A stretch of DNA of 64,000 nt from Gloeocapsopsis dulcis (GTDB lineage Bacteria; Cyanobacteriota; Cyanobacteriia; Cyanobacteriales; Chroococcidiopsidaceae), in contig NZ_CP119968.1 in assembly GCF_032163395.1 (NCBI RefSeq), positions 4,800,001-4,864,000 on the forward strand, in the 5' to 3' direction. The notes under the pieces are model-generated. The model did not search any database. It had not been told where the DNA came from and was given only the letters and a program-made list of their open reading frames with translations. A program made the translations under genes and the position numbers. This document shows positions 47,237 to 55,822 of this stretch, in pieces. Numbering within the stretch: position 1 is the first letter of the stretch; every line of letters starts with the position of its first letter.

Positions 47237-48925
47237 TCAACTTCCTACATTGCTATAAGCATTCACTGGTTTTAATTTAGGCGTCCATTCTTTATCTACC
47301 AACTTATTGTATAAAGCTGTACGCGGTAAGACTCGTAAAACTTCTTCTACCGTTGTCAAACCATTTGTTACTTTCTCAACAGCAGCAGTACGGAACGAAG
47401 CAAAATGAACTTCTCTGAGATGACGATGTAGTTGCGTCATTGTACCTTCATAAATAATTTCTCGCACGGTATCATCAATATCTAATAACTCAACAATTGC
47501 TTCACGTCCCAAGAAACCAGAATTGAAACAGATACCACAACCTTTACCCTTGCGCCATTGCCCACTATGAGCGTGTTGCGAGTCAATGCCAAGTACCCGT
47601 AAATCTGCTTCGGTAGGCGTGTAAGGCTCACTACAGTGGGGACATACGCGGCGGACGAGTCGCTGTGCCACAATTCCTAACAATGCATCGCTGAGTAATC
47701 CAGGATCAGGACCAATATCTCGTAATCGCGGAATCGCACCTACCGCGTCATTTGTATGTAGTGTTGTAAATACCAAGTGTCCTGTCAGTGCAGCACGTAC
47801 TGCTGTTTCTGCGGTTTCGTTGTCGCGGATTTCTCCTACCATGATGATGTCAGGGTCTTGACGTAGAATAGCGCGCAAGCCCGCAGCAAAGGTCATTCCT
47901 GCCGCTTCGTTTACCTGTGTTTGCGTAATCCGTGGCAAGATGTACTCAACAGGATCTTCGACAGTAACGACGTTGACATTTTCGGTTGCTACAGCTTGCA
48001 AACTTGTATAAAGAGTACTTGTTTTACCTGAACCTGTAGGACCTGTCAAGATAATCATCCCCTGCGGTTGTTGCAGCCAAGACTTATATACCTGGAGTGT
48101 TTGCTGCGTAAAGCCTAAATTTTCGAGTTGTGAGAATGGATTTTCACGCGGTAGTAAGCGAATAACCGCTTTTTCGCCATTAACACAAGGAAGGGTACTT
48201 ACACGCATATCCATGCCCATTTCTGCGTGTTCCCCAGTGGTGTATTTCTCTTCAATACGTCCATCTTGAGGGCGGCGACTTTCAGATATGTCCATTTTTG
48301 ACATAACCTTGATCGCTACAATCACGCGACGGCTCAACTCTTGGGGTAGCATTGTAATGTCACGCAGCACTCCATCAATGCGATAGCGCACGCGCAACCC
48401 CTCTGTCGTAGGTTCAAGGTGAATGTCACTCGCCCGATTCCGCAACGCTCCAGAAAGTAAGGTTTTGATGCGTTCAATTTGGTCAGCAGAGCGCGATAAA
48501 TAAATTTGAGTCGTTTCTGTAATGTTTTCTGCTTCTTGCTCGCCAGTGATAGGATTGACAAACGGTGTAGCACTGATCCGGTTTGTGTTGAGATTTTGTG
48601 TATGAAACCAGGTTCGGTAACTGTTGTCGGATATGGAAATTATTTTGATGTTGCTACCAGTTCGTTCGGTTAAAAAAGCGATCGCTTCAGAATCAATGTT
48701 GACCGGACTCCCCAAATAATAACAACCACGCCACAATAACAACGGAATCACAGGCGGAACACTGCTCTTGTCAGAAAAGTGACGTAAAAATCTGGAGTTC
48801 ACATCTCGATCGAGTAGTTCAGTATTAACTCTTCCTTGCTCGTCTACAAGCAGCTTGAGAGCTTCAGCGCAACTGATTTCTTGATTCTTGAGTCTTTGCC
48901 AAGCAGAGGAGGGTGCAGATTGCAT
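47237..48925 (-). CDS. pilB: Type IV pilus / secretion ATPase, PilB-GspE family
   Basis: A 562-residue cytoplasmic hexameric ATPase for pilus extension. Residues 1-130 form a shortened N-domain; Walker A is GPTGSGKT (295-302), with the Asp box TVEDPVEY, Walker B IIMVGEIRD and the His box GHLVFTTLHTND. A zinc tetracysteine is CPHC...CGIC. It lacks part of the N-terminal region of main cyanobacterial PilB1 (about 670 residues), so it may be a second paralogue. It is not adjacent to pilC or pilT here. Confidence 0.88.
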   Translation of the reverse strand: MQSAPSSAWQRLKNQEISCAEALKLLVDEQGRVNTELLDRDVNSRFLRHFSDKSSVPPVIPLLLWRGCYYLGSPVNIDSEAIAFLTERTGSNIKIISISDNSYRTWFHTQNLNTNRISATPFVNPITGEQEAENITETTQIYLSRSADQIERIKTLLSGALRNRASDIHLEPTTEGLRVRYRIDGVLRDITMLPQELSRRVIVAIKVMSKMDISESRRPQDGRIEEKYTTGEHAEMGMDMRVSTLPCVNGEKAVIRLLPRENPFSQLENLGFTQQTLQVYKSWLQQPQGMIILTGPTGSGKTSTLYTSLQAVATENVNVVTVEDPVEYILPRITQTQVNEAAGMTFAAGLRAILRQDPDIIMVGEIRDNETAETAVRAALTGHLVFTTLHTNDAVGAIPRLRDIGPDPGLLSDALLGIVAQRLVRRVCPHCSEPYTPTEADLRVLGIDSQHAHSGQWRKGKGCGICFNSGFLGREAIVELLDIDDTVREIIYEGTMTQLHRHLREVHFASFRTAAVEKVTNGLTTVEEVLRVLPRTALYNKLVDKEWTPKLKPVNAYSNVGS

Positions 48926-49855
48926 AATTAATCAGGATGAAATTAACAAGTTTGAACCAGTCGTGTAAAATAGCTTCTTTCTGAAGTTGCTCACTTCCGT
49001 AATAGCGCTTCTTCTTTACTTATACCTTGACAATACTCAAGCAGCTAGTTGGGAATTAGTCAACCGCATTTGATCTTATTAAGTATATTTATCTATCTCG
49101 TTTCTGAGAGCTTTCAAACATTTATCTTTGGCGATCGAGAAAGGTTTCTTAGTTGTTTACAGCTAGCATTAATTATAATTCTAATTCATAGAGTTTTTAT
49201 ATCTATTCCTCAAAGCTCACCTACCAGAGTTCTTGAATTCATTAGATTTCTTTTATCAAAGGATATGGGATTTTCTTTTTTCTATAGCTTGTATTTAATC
49301 CAGGATTTACGCAAAATTATGAAAAAACGAACCACATTGGCGTAGCCTTCCCGCAGGGTAGACACAAAGGACAAAAAGGAATAAGAGTTTCAGAGAATTC
49401 TTGCGTAAGTTCTATAATAGATAAATAAATTGCAACATTTAAACAAATTAAAAATAATTAAAATTGTTGCAACATCTATCTATTTCGATTCAGTAAATCA
49501 ATATGCACAATATGCAAAAAGTAAGTTTTCTCAAGCGATCGCATCGCCTTGATTTAGCACCTTTACTTATAACAATAACCAAATTGGTTGCAGAGCGGGC
49601 AAGTCGGGCTAAGGTTTGTGGACATTTGGGGAAGATTTAAGTTAAAGTTGTAATGAGTTTGTTTACTAAGTAACATCTTAAGCTGCTAACTAGGTCGATA
49701 GCAGATGGTAAGTTATTACCAAGGATTCTAGGTAACAACTCGCAGGTAAATAGCAATTTATGGGGAACTCGATTAGTTTCAATGCAATTACCTGTTCGGT
49801 AAAATAATAAATCAAGAGGTAGATTCACTACCTAATCACAAAAGAAGTTTCAGCC
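48926..49855. other. Long gene-poor stretch
   Basis: 930 bases without a well-supported gene. It holds a doubtful 98-codon frame with hydrophobic content (49049-49345, TTG start, C-terminus in a repeat), the MITE-like copy at 49302-49413, and an AT-rich segment with two TTGCAACAT words (about 49429 and 49467). The last 100 bases presumably contain the perR promoter. Confidence 0.5.
49302..49413. repeat. MITE-like element with internal insert
   Basis: Bounded by AGGATTTACG (49302-49311) and CGTAAGTTCT (49404-49413), imperfect versions of the 16468-16558 termini. The core has GAACCACA and ACACAAAGGA, split by a GC-rich insert (GGCGTAGCCTTCCCGCAGGG). It is 112 bp, about 21 bp longer than the 16468 copy, which accounts for the insert. 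Confidence 0.72.
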
Positions 49856-50299
49856 ATGCAAAAAGAAGCGGCAGCTATAAAACCAATTCGCTCACTTGAA
49901 GATGCTGTTGCTCAGTGCCAAGCACTGGGTATGCGATTGAGTCGCCAGCGTCGCTTCATCTTAGAGCTACTTTGGCAAGCTCAAGAACACTTGTCAGCAA
50001 GAGAAATTTACGATCGCCTTAATCAGCAAGGAAAAGAGATCGGACACACATCAGTGTATCAAAACTTAGAAGCACTTTCCAGTCAAGGTATCATTGAGTG
50101 CGTTGAACGCTCGGATGGACGCCTCTACGGAAATATCAGTGATTCCCATAGTCATGTGAACTGCCTAGATACGAATCAAATTTTGGATGTAGAGGTAGAA
50201 CTCCCCAAAGATTTGTTAGAGGAAGTTGAAAGAAGAACTGGAGTCAAAATTACTGACTATAGTATTAACTTTTACGGATATCGGCGGGCAGAAGTGTAA
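49856..50299 (+). CDS. perR: Fur-family regulator, PerR/FurC type
   Basis: A 147-residue regulator with an N-terminal winged helix (GMRLSRQRRFILELLWQAQEHLSAREIYDRL, then HTSVYQNLEAL) and a C-terminal dimer domain with DSHSHVNC. The sequence matches cyanobacterial FurC/PerR, which senses peroxide through iron-catalysed histidine oxidation and represses antioxidant genes. The CxxC pairs common in other Fur proteins are absent, as in this subgroup. It lies 41 bases before the DUF3685 gene on the same strand. Confidence 0.88.
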   Translation: MQKEAAAIKPIRSLEDAVAQCQALGMRLSRQRRFILELLWQAQEHLSAREIYDRLNQQGKEIGHTSVYQNLEALSSQGIIECVERSDGRLYGNISDSHSHVNCLDTNQILDVEVELPKDLLEEVERRTGVKITDYSINFYGYRRAEV

Positions 50300-50340
50300 G
50301 ATGTGCGCGTACGCTGAATGTGAAGGCATGATCAAGCATA

Positions 50341-52122
50341 ATGAGCGATCGCACAATCAAGCTACTGTTAGTTGAGCCTGATCCAATTTTTCGGATAGGT
50401 TTTGCACGGCTCATAAATGAGTCGCATCCTGACATCCAAATCGTTGCCGAAGCTGAAACTGGTGCATCTGCAAGAAAGATCTTGGCGGACTTGGCTAGAG
50501 AAAATGCGACAGCGTTTTCAAGTGGTTTACCATCAGATACAGCAGTCAATTTAATTGTTTTAGAGCTACAGCTAGGGCTAGAGCTTTGCCAGCAGCTTAA
50601 ATCCCATTATCCTGACTTACCGATACTCATTCTCAGTTCCTTACAGGAACCAGCCTTGTTAGCTTCAGCAAAGGCGGTAGGAATTGAAGGCTACTGTCCC
50701 AAAGGAACTTCTATTGCGGAGGTAGTAGTAGCAATCCGCCAAGTAGCCTCAAGGAGAAATTACTGGATTGAAGCAGAATTCCTCCAAAATCCGCTAGCGG
50801 CACCTAGTATTCTTGCCTTGATCCGAAATCACCTGCGATGGACAGGATTACAGCAGATTGATACAACTTTAGCCGCAGTTAATGCTCGATTACAAATTCC
50901 TGACTTGTCATTACTAGATCGAGCATTTTTAGCCGGACAGCGCAGAGAACTTCTCGCATCGCGTTGGCTAGTGACTCACTTATTACCTCTACCAGCAGGA
51001 AAGAGCCAGAGTACAGGTGCACAAGAGCCATCAAGGCTCAGAAATGGTATTGAGGATGTCACTCAATTATCCCAAACGCAAACTAGAGAAGAGGCTGAGT
51101 TGTCATCTCAGACCAATGTCCCTTCTGGATCGCTTGTGCGATTAGAAAGCGCTAGTTTGAGTCATCAAGTAGGAGTAAACGAGATTCTAGAGATCACTGC
51201 GGCAAAACTTGAGTCGAGCTTGCAAAACCTAACAACTTCAACTTTAGAAACTGATATTTTACGAGAAGGGAAAAAACGAGAGCTATTTAATATTATTTTA
51301 CGAAAAGTTGTAGAAGTTTTAGAAGATTTGCGTTTTGCCCAAGTACAACCGCATCAATTAGGAGAAATGCAATATTTAATTCTCCGAGACTTGTGGCAAG
51401 GAGCAACTGTAGATTTTTTTGGCAGATATGCTGTATTACAGGTAGGAGATCGGAGCTTAGAAATTGTTAATCTTCTGCTACAAGATGTAGAAACTGTTCA
51501 AGCCGAAATCTTGAATAAAATTCCTCTAGTTAGCGAGTTATTGTCTTATTTATTATTTCAAACGCCTTTAGTAATTGATAATTTTCCCTATAAAGCTGAT
51601 ACACCAGAAGCTAAAGCAAGAGCAGAAATTATCTTGCACAATCTTTTAATTCATATCGCAAATGCTGTAACTCAACCACTATTAAATAGACTTGCTGATG
51701 TAGAAATTATTAAGCAAAACTTTTATGATAGTCGATTAATTTCCACACGAGAAATCGAGCGTTTTAGAAATAATCTTTCATGGAAGTATCGCTGGCAAAA
51801 GTATTACGTGGAACCTAAAGCAGTCTTTGAAAGTCGTTATGAATTATTTCTTTTCATTAGTAGAGGTATTGTTAAAACTTCAGTTTATGCACCACGCGGT
51901 CAAGAATTGCAGCAACTTTCTGGCATCCCCCAATTAGTCACATTAGCCTTAGAAATACGCGATGCGATCGCCCCACGGTTCCGCGCAGTCATTGCGTTTT
52001 TAGGAAGTGGTGTTGTCTATGTACTCACACAAGTTATTGGTCGTGCGATTGGTTTAGTTGGTCGTGGTATTCTTCAAGGAATTGGTAGTTCAGCATCAGC
52101 AAGCAGAAAAAAGAAGTTTTGA
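50341..52122 (+). CDS. DUF3685 (Ycf55-like) protein with degenerate receiver domain
   Basis: A 593-residue protein. Residues 5-135 resemble a response-regulator receiver (LLLVEPDPIFRIGFARLI, ILILSSLQEPALLASA, GYCPKGTS with Lys121), but the phospho-acceptor strand reads LIVLELQLG, with Glu75 where Asp is expected. The large C-terminal part (about 290-593) matches the DUF3685 family, homologous to chloroplast Ycf55, of unknown function. It follows perR closely and may share its transcript. Confidence 0.78.
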   Translation: MSDRTIKLLLVEPDPIFRIGFARLINESHPDIQIVAEAETGASARKILADLARENATAFSSGLPSDTAVNLIVLELQLGLELCQQLKSHYPDLPILILSSLQEPALLASAKAVGIEGYCPKGTSIAEVVVAIRQVASRRNYWIEAEFLQNPLAAPSILALIRNHLRWTGLQQIDTTLAAVNARLQIPDLSLLDRAFLAGQRRELLASRWLVTHLLPLPAGKSQSTGAQEPSRLRNGIEDVTQLSQTQTREEAELSSQTNVPSGSLVRLESASLSHQVGVNEILEITAAKLESSLQNLTTSTLETDILREGKKRELFNIILRKVVEVLEDLRFAQVQPHQLGEMQYLILRDLWQGATVDFFGRYAVLQVGDRSLEIVNLLLQDVETVQAEILNKIPLVSELLSYLLFQTPLVIDNFPYKADTPEAKARAEIILHNLLIHIANAVTQPLLNRLADVEIIKQNFYDSRLISTREIERFRNNLSWKYRWQKYYVEPKAVFESRYELFLFISRGIVKTSVYAPRGQELQQLSGIPQLVTLALEIRDAIAPRFRAVIAFLGSGVVYVLTQVIGRAIGLVGRGILQGIGSSASASRKKKF

Positions 52123-52131
52123 GCTAGCGAC

Positions 52132-52344
52132 TTAGCGATCAACTGACTCAACCTGTTGAATAGCAGTACGAGCTTTCTCTAAAGTGACCTCACTTGTATC
52201 GGTTGCTTGAATAAAAGCAACACCTGGTCTTTTAGCTAACTCCTCCATAAGTTCCCTTGGAGGTCTACCTTTAAACGTTGCTTCCTTAAAACGTTCTACT
52301 AATTCATTGGTACTAAGATTACTTAGATAACTACTGGAATCCAT
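52132..52344 (-). CDS. Small hypothetical protein (second gene of overlapping pair)
   Basis: A 70-residue acidic/basic helical protein (NLSTNELVERFKEATFKGRP, ELMEELAKRP). I recognise no family. Its ATG overlaps the stop of an upstream 59-codon gene (TAATG), and GAAGGAGAG lies about ten bases before the ATG as a good ribosome site. The overlap supports both being real. It is convergent with the DUF3685 gene. Confidence 0.62.
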   Translation of the reverse strand: MDSSSYLSNLSTNELVERFKEATFKGRPPRELMEELAKRPGVAFIQATDTSEVTLEKARTAIQQVESVDR

Positions 52345-52523
52345 TAAACAAACTCTCCTTCTGGATTAATAATGAAAAGCATAGTTCTTGTCCCTAGCTC
52401 ACCGCTTTTAGCTCGCATAAATAGATAATCTCCACTCATTTCGATCTGATAAATATACCAGTCAATTTGTGGTAGCCCATTAATTAGATCGGATAATCTA
52501 TACCATTGTAATTCCGTTGGCAC
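52344..52523 (-). CDS. Tiny hypothetical protein (first gene of overlapping pair)
   Basis: A 59-codon frame from GTG 52523: it begins MPTELQWYRLSDLINGLPQI, continues through DWYIYQIEMSGDYLFMR and ends FIINPEGEFV, with its stop overlapping the next start. An in-frame stop lies ten codons upstream. The amphipathic, aromatic-rich beta-like composition looks protein-like rather than random. The function is unknown; the overlapping architecture resembles toxin-antitoxin or chaperone pairs but no such motif is seen. Confidence 0.5.
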   Translation of the reverse strand: MPTELQWYRLSDLINGLPQIDWYIYQIEMSGDYLFMRAKSGELGTRTMLFIINPEGEFV

Positions 52524-52670
52524 AGTCGTCTCTGTTGTTCATTCCATCTATTGTAGTTTTGATTGTAGTAATAACTCGCGATCGCCTAAATTATATTTAG
52601 AGGTGGCAACATTACATCGGCATGAGTCTTTGCTGATTCTTGTGCATTGTGTATCTAAAATTTAGCAATA

Positions 52671-54104
52671 TCAACGACACCACAAAGCTAAAAACTGATC
52701 CAAAATTGAAGGGCGAATCAGCTGTGTTTGGTACGCCGAAATAGCTATTTGAGCAAAAATTTCCGAAAAACTCGGATAAACTGGAGCAAGCTGAGCAATT
52801 TTATCAATTTTCATGCGCTGTGCGATCGCCAAGCTAAAAACATGAATTAATTCTGCAGCGTAGGAACCTACGATAGTAGCACCTAAAATTTCTCCATTGG
52901 GTAACACTACGACTTGACACACTCCAGTTGTTGCCATCTCCATCTGAGCAGCTGCTACGCTTTTGAAATACTGTCGCAACACTACCACATCACCATAACT
53001 GCGTCGGGCTTGCGTTTCTGTAAGTCCTACTCGTGCTAACTGAGGCTCGGAAAAAACAGCCCAAGGTATGCTACTGTAATCTACGCGATTTCGCGGGAAA
53101 TACAACGCATTTTTTAAGGCGATCGCCGCTTCATAATTAGCAATGTTAGTTAAAGGATAGCCACCAATTGCTTCCCCACAAGCATAGATGCGAGGATGTG
53201 TCGTTTGCAGTTTCGCGTTTAACACCAAACGATTACGGTGCGATCGCCTTTGGCGCTGGGCTTCGCCCAATCGCACGCCCACTGTTTCCAAGTTAAGATG
53301 TGCTAGATCTGGCTGTTGTCCAGCACATAACAAAACTTCGTCGGTTTCAATCGCCTGATTTCCGGCTTGCACCCATTTTTTACCTTGAATCTGCTTGATT
53401 TGACTCACAGGTGTTGCTGTCAGGATGCGGACACCTTCTGCTTCCAACGCAGCTTGAATCAATTGCGTAATTTCTGGATCTTCTTGAGGAAGAATGCGCG
53501 AATGCCTAACGATCAAAGTCACATCTAAACCAAAGCGCGTAAAGATTTGCGCCATTTGAATTCCAGATGGATCGCCACCCACAATAACCCATCGAGTTGG
53601 TGGATTGGGGGAAGTTAGGACAGATAGAACTTCTGGGAGTGTATAGTAACCCGTTGCTTGTAATCCTTCAATATTTGGGATAACCGGACGAGAACCTGTA
53701 GCAAGTAGATAACTTCGCGATCGCAATTGCCGCCGATTTACACTAAAAGTAAGGGAAGGAGTGCGCTCAAACTGTCCATTACCAGAAACAACATCAACTC
53801 CCAACGCAGCTAAAACGACGGGGGAATATAATTCTTCTATATTAGTGACGACCCCCTTAGCTTCTTGCATCACTTCTGCCCACGGTACGCTACTTCTGTT
53901 AACTGCAACCGTTGCTATATCACTACACTGCTGCCGCAATTTCCCTAAATAGGTTAAAGCATATGGTGTCAAAAGATGAGGAAAAATCTTTTGCTGTGGA
54001 GGTTCTACCAGCGCCACTTTAGCTTTAAATTGATGAGTTGCGAGAATCGCTGCATAGCGTCCCGTCAGGCTTCCACCAAGAATTACGACATCGTAGTCAA
54101 TCAT
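52671..54104 (-). CDS. Flavin disulfide-reductase-like protein lacking redox cysteines
   Basis: A 477-residue two-dinucleotide-fold protein: FAD motif VVILGGSLTGRYAA, NAD motif WVIVGGDPSGIQMA, second FAD block RIYACGEAIGGYPLTN, and a dimerisation domain. Where lipoamide dehydrogenases and mercuric reductases have CxxxxC it reads IFPHLLTPYALTYLG, and the C-terminal HxxxxE is Y443-PSFS-E448. It is therefore not a classical disulfide reductase. Its ATG overlaps the end of cobD by 8 bases. A repeat-like GEAQRQRRSH segment is inserted near residue 280. Confidence 0.8.
   Translation of the reverse strand: MIDYDVVILGGSLTGRYAAILATHQFKAKVALVEPPQQKIFPHLLTPYALTYLGKLRQQCSDIATVAVNRSSVPWAEVMQEAKGVVTNIEELYSPVVLAALGVDVVSGNGQFERTPSLTFSVNRRQLRSRSYLLATGSRPVIPNIEGLQATGYYTLPEVLSVLTSPNPPTRWVIVGGDPSGIQMAQIFTRFGLDVTLIVRHSRILPQEDPEITQLIQAALEAEGVRILTATPVSQIKQIQGKKWVQAGNQAIETDEVLLCAGQQPDLAHLNLETVGVRLGEAQRQRRSHRNRLVLNAKLQTTHPRIYACGEAIGGYPLTNIANYEAAIALKNALYFPRNRVDYSSIPWAVFSEPQLARVGLTETQARRSYGDVVVLRQYFKSVAAAQMEMATTGVCQVVVLPNGEILGATIVGSYAAELIHVFSLAIAQRMKIDKIAQLAPVYPSFSEIFAQIAISAYQTQLIRPSILDQFLALWCR
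53240..53279. repeat. In-frame palindromic insert with HIP1
   Basis: A GC-rich segment contains GCGATCGC (53240-53247) and the hairpin TGGGCTTCGCCCA. On the minus strand it encodes GEAQRQRRSH in the reductase-like gene, at a point where relatives have a short loop before the LQT..RIYACG block. It looks like a small repeat that inserted in frame. Confidence 0.45.
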
Positions 54105-55185
54105 AATATTTAGCGATTAGCAATGCCTGCAATAAACGTTTGTTTTCTGCATTTGAGCGTACCGCCACGCGGAAAAAGCGATCGCCTAGAACGGGAAAGC
54201 TCAAACAATCGCGAACTAAAATTCGGTGGTGCTGTAGTAAGTGTTTTTGCAGGGCAGAACTTGAGTGTTCAGTTTGCACGAGTAAGAAATTAGCACTACT
54301 TCTATAAGGTTGCAATCCTGATATTTGAGATAAACCCTCAAACAGTTCTATTCTTGCAGATGGAAGCCATTTCCAGGTCTGCTGTTGAAATTCGCGGTCT
54401 TGAATTACCGCAACAGCCGCTGCCGCAGCAAGTGTGTTAATCGACCACGGATCGCGCCGTTGTTGCCAGCTTTGTAAACGATCTGGGTGGGCGATCGCAT
54501 ATCCCAGACGCAGCCCAGGTAAACTATAAAATTTAGTCAGCGATCGCAAAATCACTAAATTCGGATATTCCTGTACAACTGGAATTAAACTTTGTGCTTC
54601 ATCTGGTGGCAGAAAATCCATAAACGCTTCATCCACCACAACTAAAGCAAATTGCTCAAGATAAGGCAGAATTGTTTCCCGTGAAAACATCTGCCCTGTA
54701 GGATTGTGAGGATTATTCAAGAGTAAACCGCACTCTGATGTTGGCAAGAGGCTTGATTCAGTTGAAACGTTCAAACCTGCAAACGTCACATCACCCCTGA
54801 CCTCTAGTTCCAGCGGACATTGCTGTACTTTTGCACCAAAAGCCTTTAAAGCGCGGTAGTAATCGGCAAAGGCTGGGGTAAATAAGAAAGTTTTAGCAAA
54901 TTGTGCTAAATCCCAGCCTGCCCAAGTAAGTAATTCTGCCGAGCCATTCCCCGGCAGAATCCATTCGGGAGGTAATTGATGCGATTGACCTAACGCGGTA
55001 CGCAGTTCCCCATAATTGGGGTCTGGATAAGCGCTCAGCTCACCTAAATGCGCTTGAATAGCAGCGATCGCACTCTTGGGTGGTCCCAAGGGGTTGATAC
55101 TCGCAGAAAAATCCAGAATCTCGCTAGGGGAACAGCCAGCAACTGCTGCTGCCCAGGCTAAATTTCCCCCATGAATAGGTCGCAT
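54097..55185 (-). CDS. cobD: Threonine-phosphate decarboxylase / aminotransferase-fold CobD
   Basis: A 362-residue fold-type I PLP protein: HGGNLAWAAAVAGCSPSEILDFSASINPLGPP is the CobD/CobC N-terminus, with DEAFMDF and LTKFYSLPGLRLGYAIA holding the PLP lysine. CobD converts threonine phosphate to aminopropanol phosphate for the cobalamin nucleotide loop. HisC-type activity cannot be excluded. ATG 55185 is preferred to TTG 55188. The stop overlaps the start of the reductase-like gene, so they form an operon. Confidence 0.85.
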   Translation of the reverse strand: MRPIHGGNLAWAAAVAGCSPSEILDFSASINPLGPPKSAIAAIQAHLGELSAYPDPNYGELRTALGQSHQLPPEWILPGNGSAELLTWAGWDLAQFAKTFLFTPAFADYYRALKAFGAKVQQCPLELEVRGDVTFAGLNVSTESSLLPTSECGLLLNNPHNPTGQMFSRETILPYLEQFALVVVDEAFMDFLPPDEAQSLIPVVQEYPNLVILRSLTKFYSLPGLRLGYAIAHPDRLQSWQQRRDPWSINTLAAAAAVAVIQDREFQQQTWKWLPSARIELFEGLSQISGLQPYRSSANFLLVQTEHSSSALQKHLLQHHRILVRDCLSFPVLGDRFFRVAVRSNAENKRLLQALLIAKYYD

Positions 55186-55205
55186 CAAATATGTGAGCAG
55201 TTTTA

Positions 55206-55490
55206 CTAGTCTTTGTCCGGCGAAACTTTCTCTCTGAAAAGCTTCCCAGCCGAAAATGCAGGCACTTTTGTTGCTGGGATATCCATTTTATCACCCGTTT
55301 TCGGGTTACGACCTTCACGGGCTTTACGCTCGCGTGGCTCAAATGAACCGAAGCCTACCAGAGTTACTTTATCGCCAGAGGAAACAGCTTCGATGATTGT
55401 TTCTAAAGCTGCGGTTAAGACTGCATCAGCTTGCTTTTTGGTGACGCTTGCCTTGTCTGCGATCGCATCAACTAATTCACCTTTGTTCAT
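55206..55490 (-). CDS. hup: HU-family DNA-binding protein
   Basis: A 94-residue histone-like protein: MNKGELVDAIADKASVTKKQ start, the GFGSFEPRERKAREGRNPKTG beta-arm and VPAFSAGKLFREKV end. It bends and compacts DNA as a dimer. ATG 55490 follows GGAGATCC with correct spacing; the open frame continues upstream without further homology. It lies 20 bases before cobD on the same strand. Confidence 0.96.
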   Translation of the reverse strand: MNKGELVDAIADKASVTKKQADAVLTAALETIIEAVSSGDKVTLVGFGSFEPRERKAREGRNPKTGDKMDIPATKVPAFSAGKLFREKVSPDKD

Positions 55491-55822
55491 GTGGATCTCC
55501 TTAGAGTACAAATTAGATTTGACGAAACTGCCAAGTATCGGGTTTTTGGGATACTCAGCTCGTAGCCGAGAAAGAGGTTTCATTTAAAGACAATCGCTGA
55601 AACCTCCTAGTCTCGATATTTCAATGCCCTATTCTAAGGCGTGGTAGCTCAATCTGGATCGGTGAAACCTTTAAGTTATATAGATTTCAACATTTTTTAG
55701 GTATTTTCACCCAAAAAAAGCCAAAAAATTGACTAGGAAGAACGAGAAAGCGATCGCGAACTCTCCAGTTGGCTAGAGCAATAATTACATAAACAGCGTT
55801 CTCTCTAACTGCAAGTCTAATT

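Noticed and set aside
49049-49345. 98-codon hydrophobic frame with TTG start
   Set aside because: No ribosome site, very AT-rich hydrophobic content and a C-terminus encoded by the MITE-like repeat. Likely a chance frame or remnant.
55491-55583. Upstream extension of the HU frame
   Set aside because: HU proteins start at MNKGELVDAI, and a good ribosome site precedes that ATG. The extra residues have no homology pattern.
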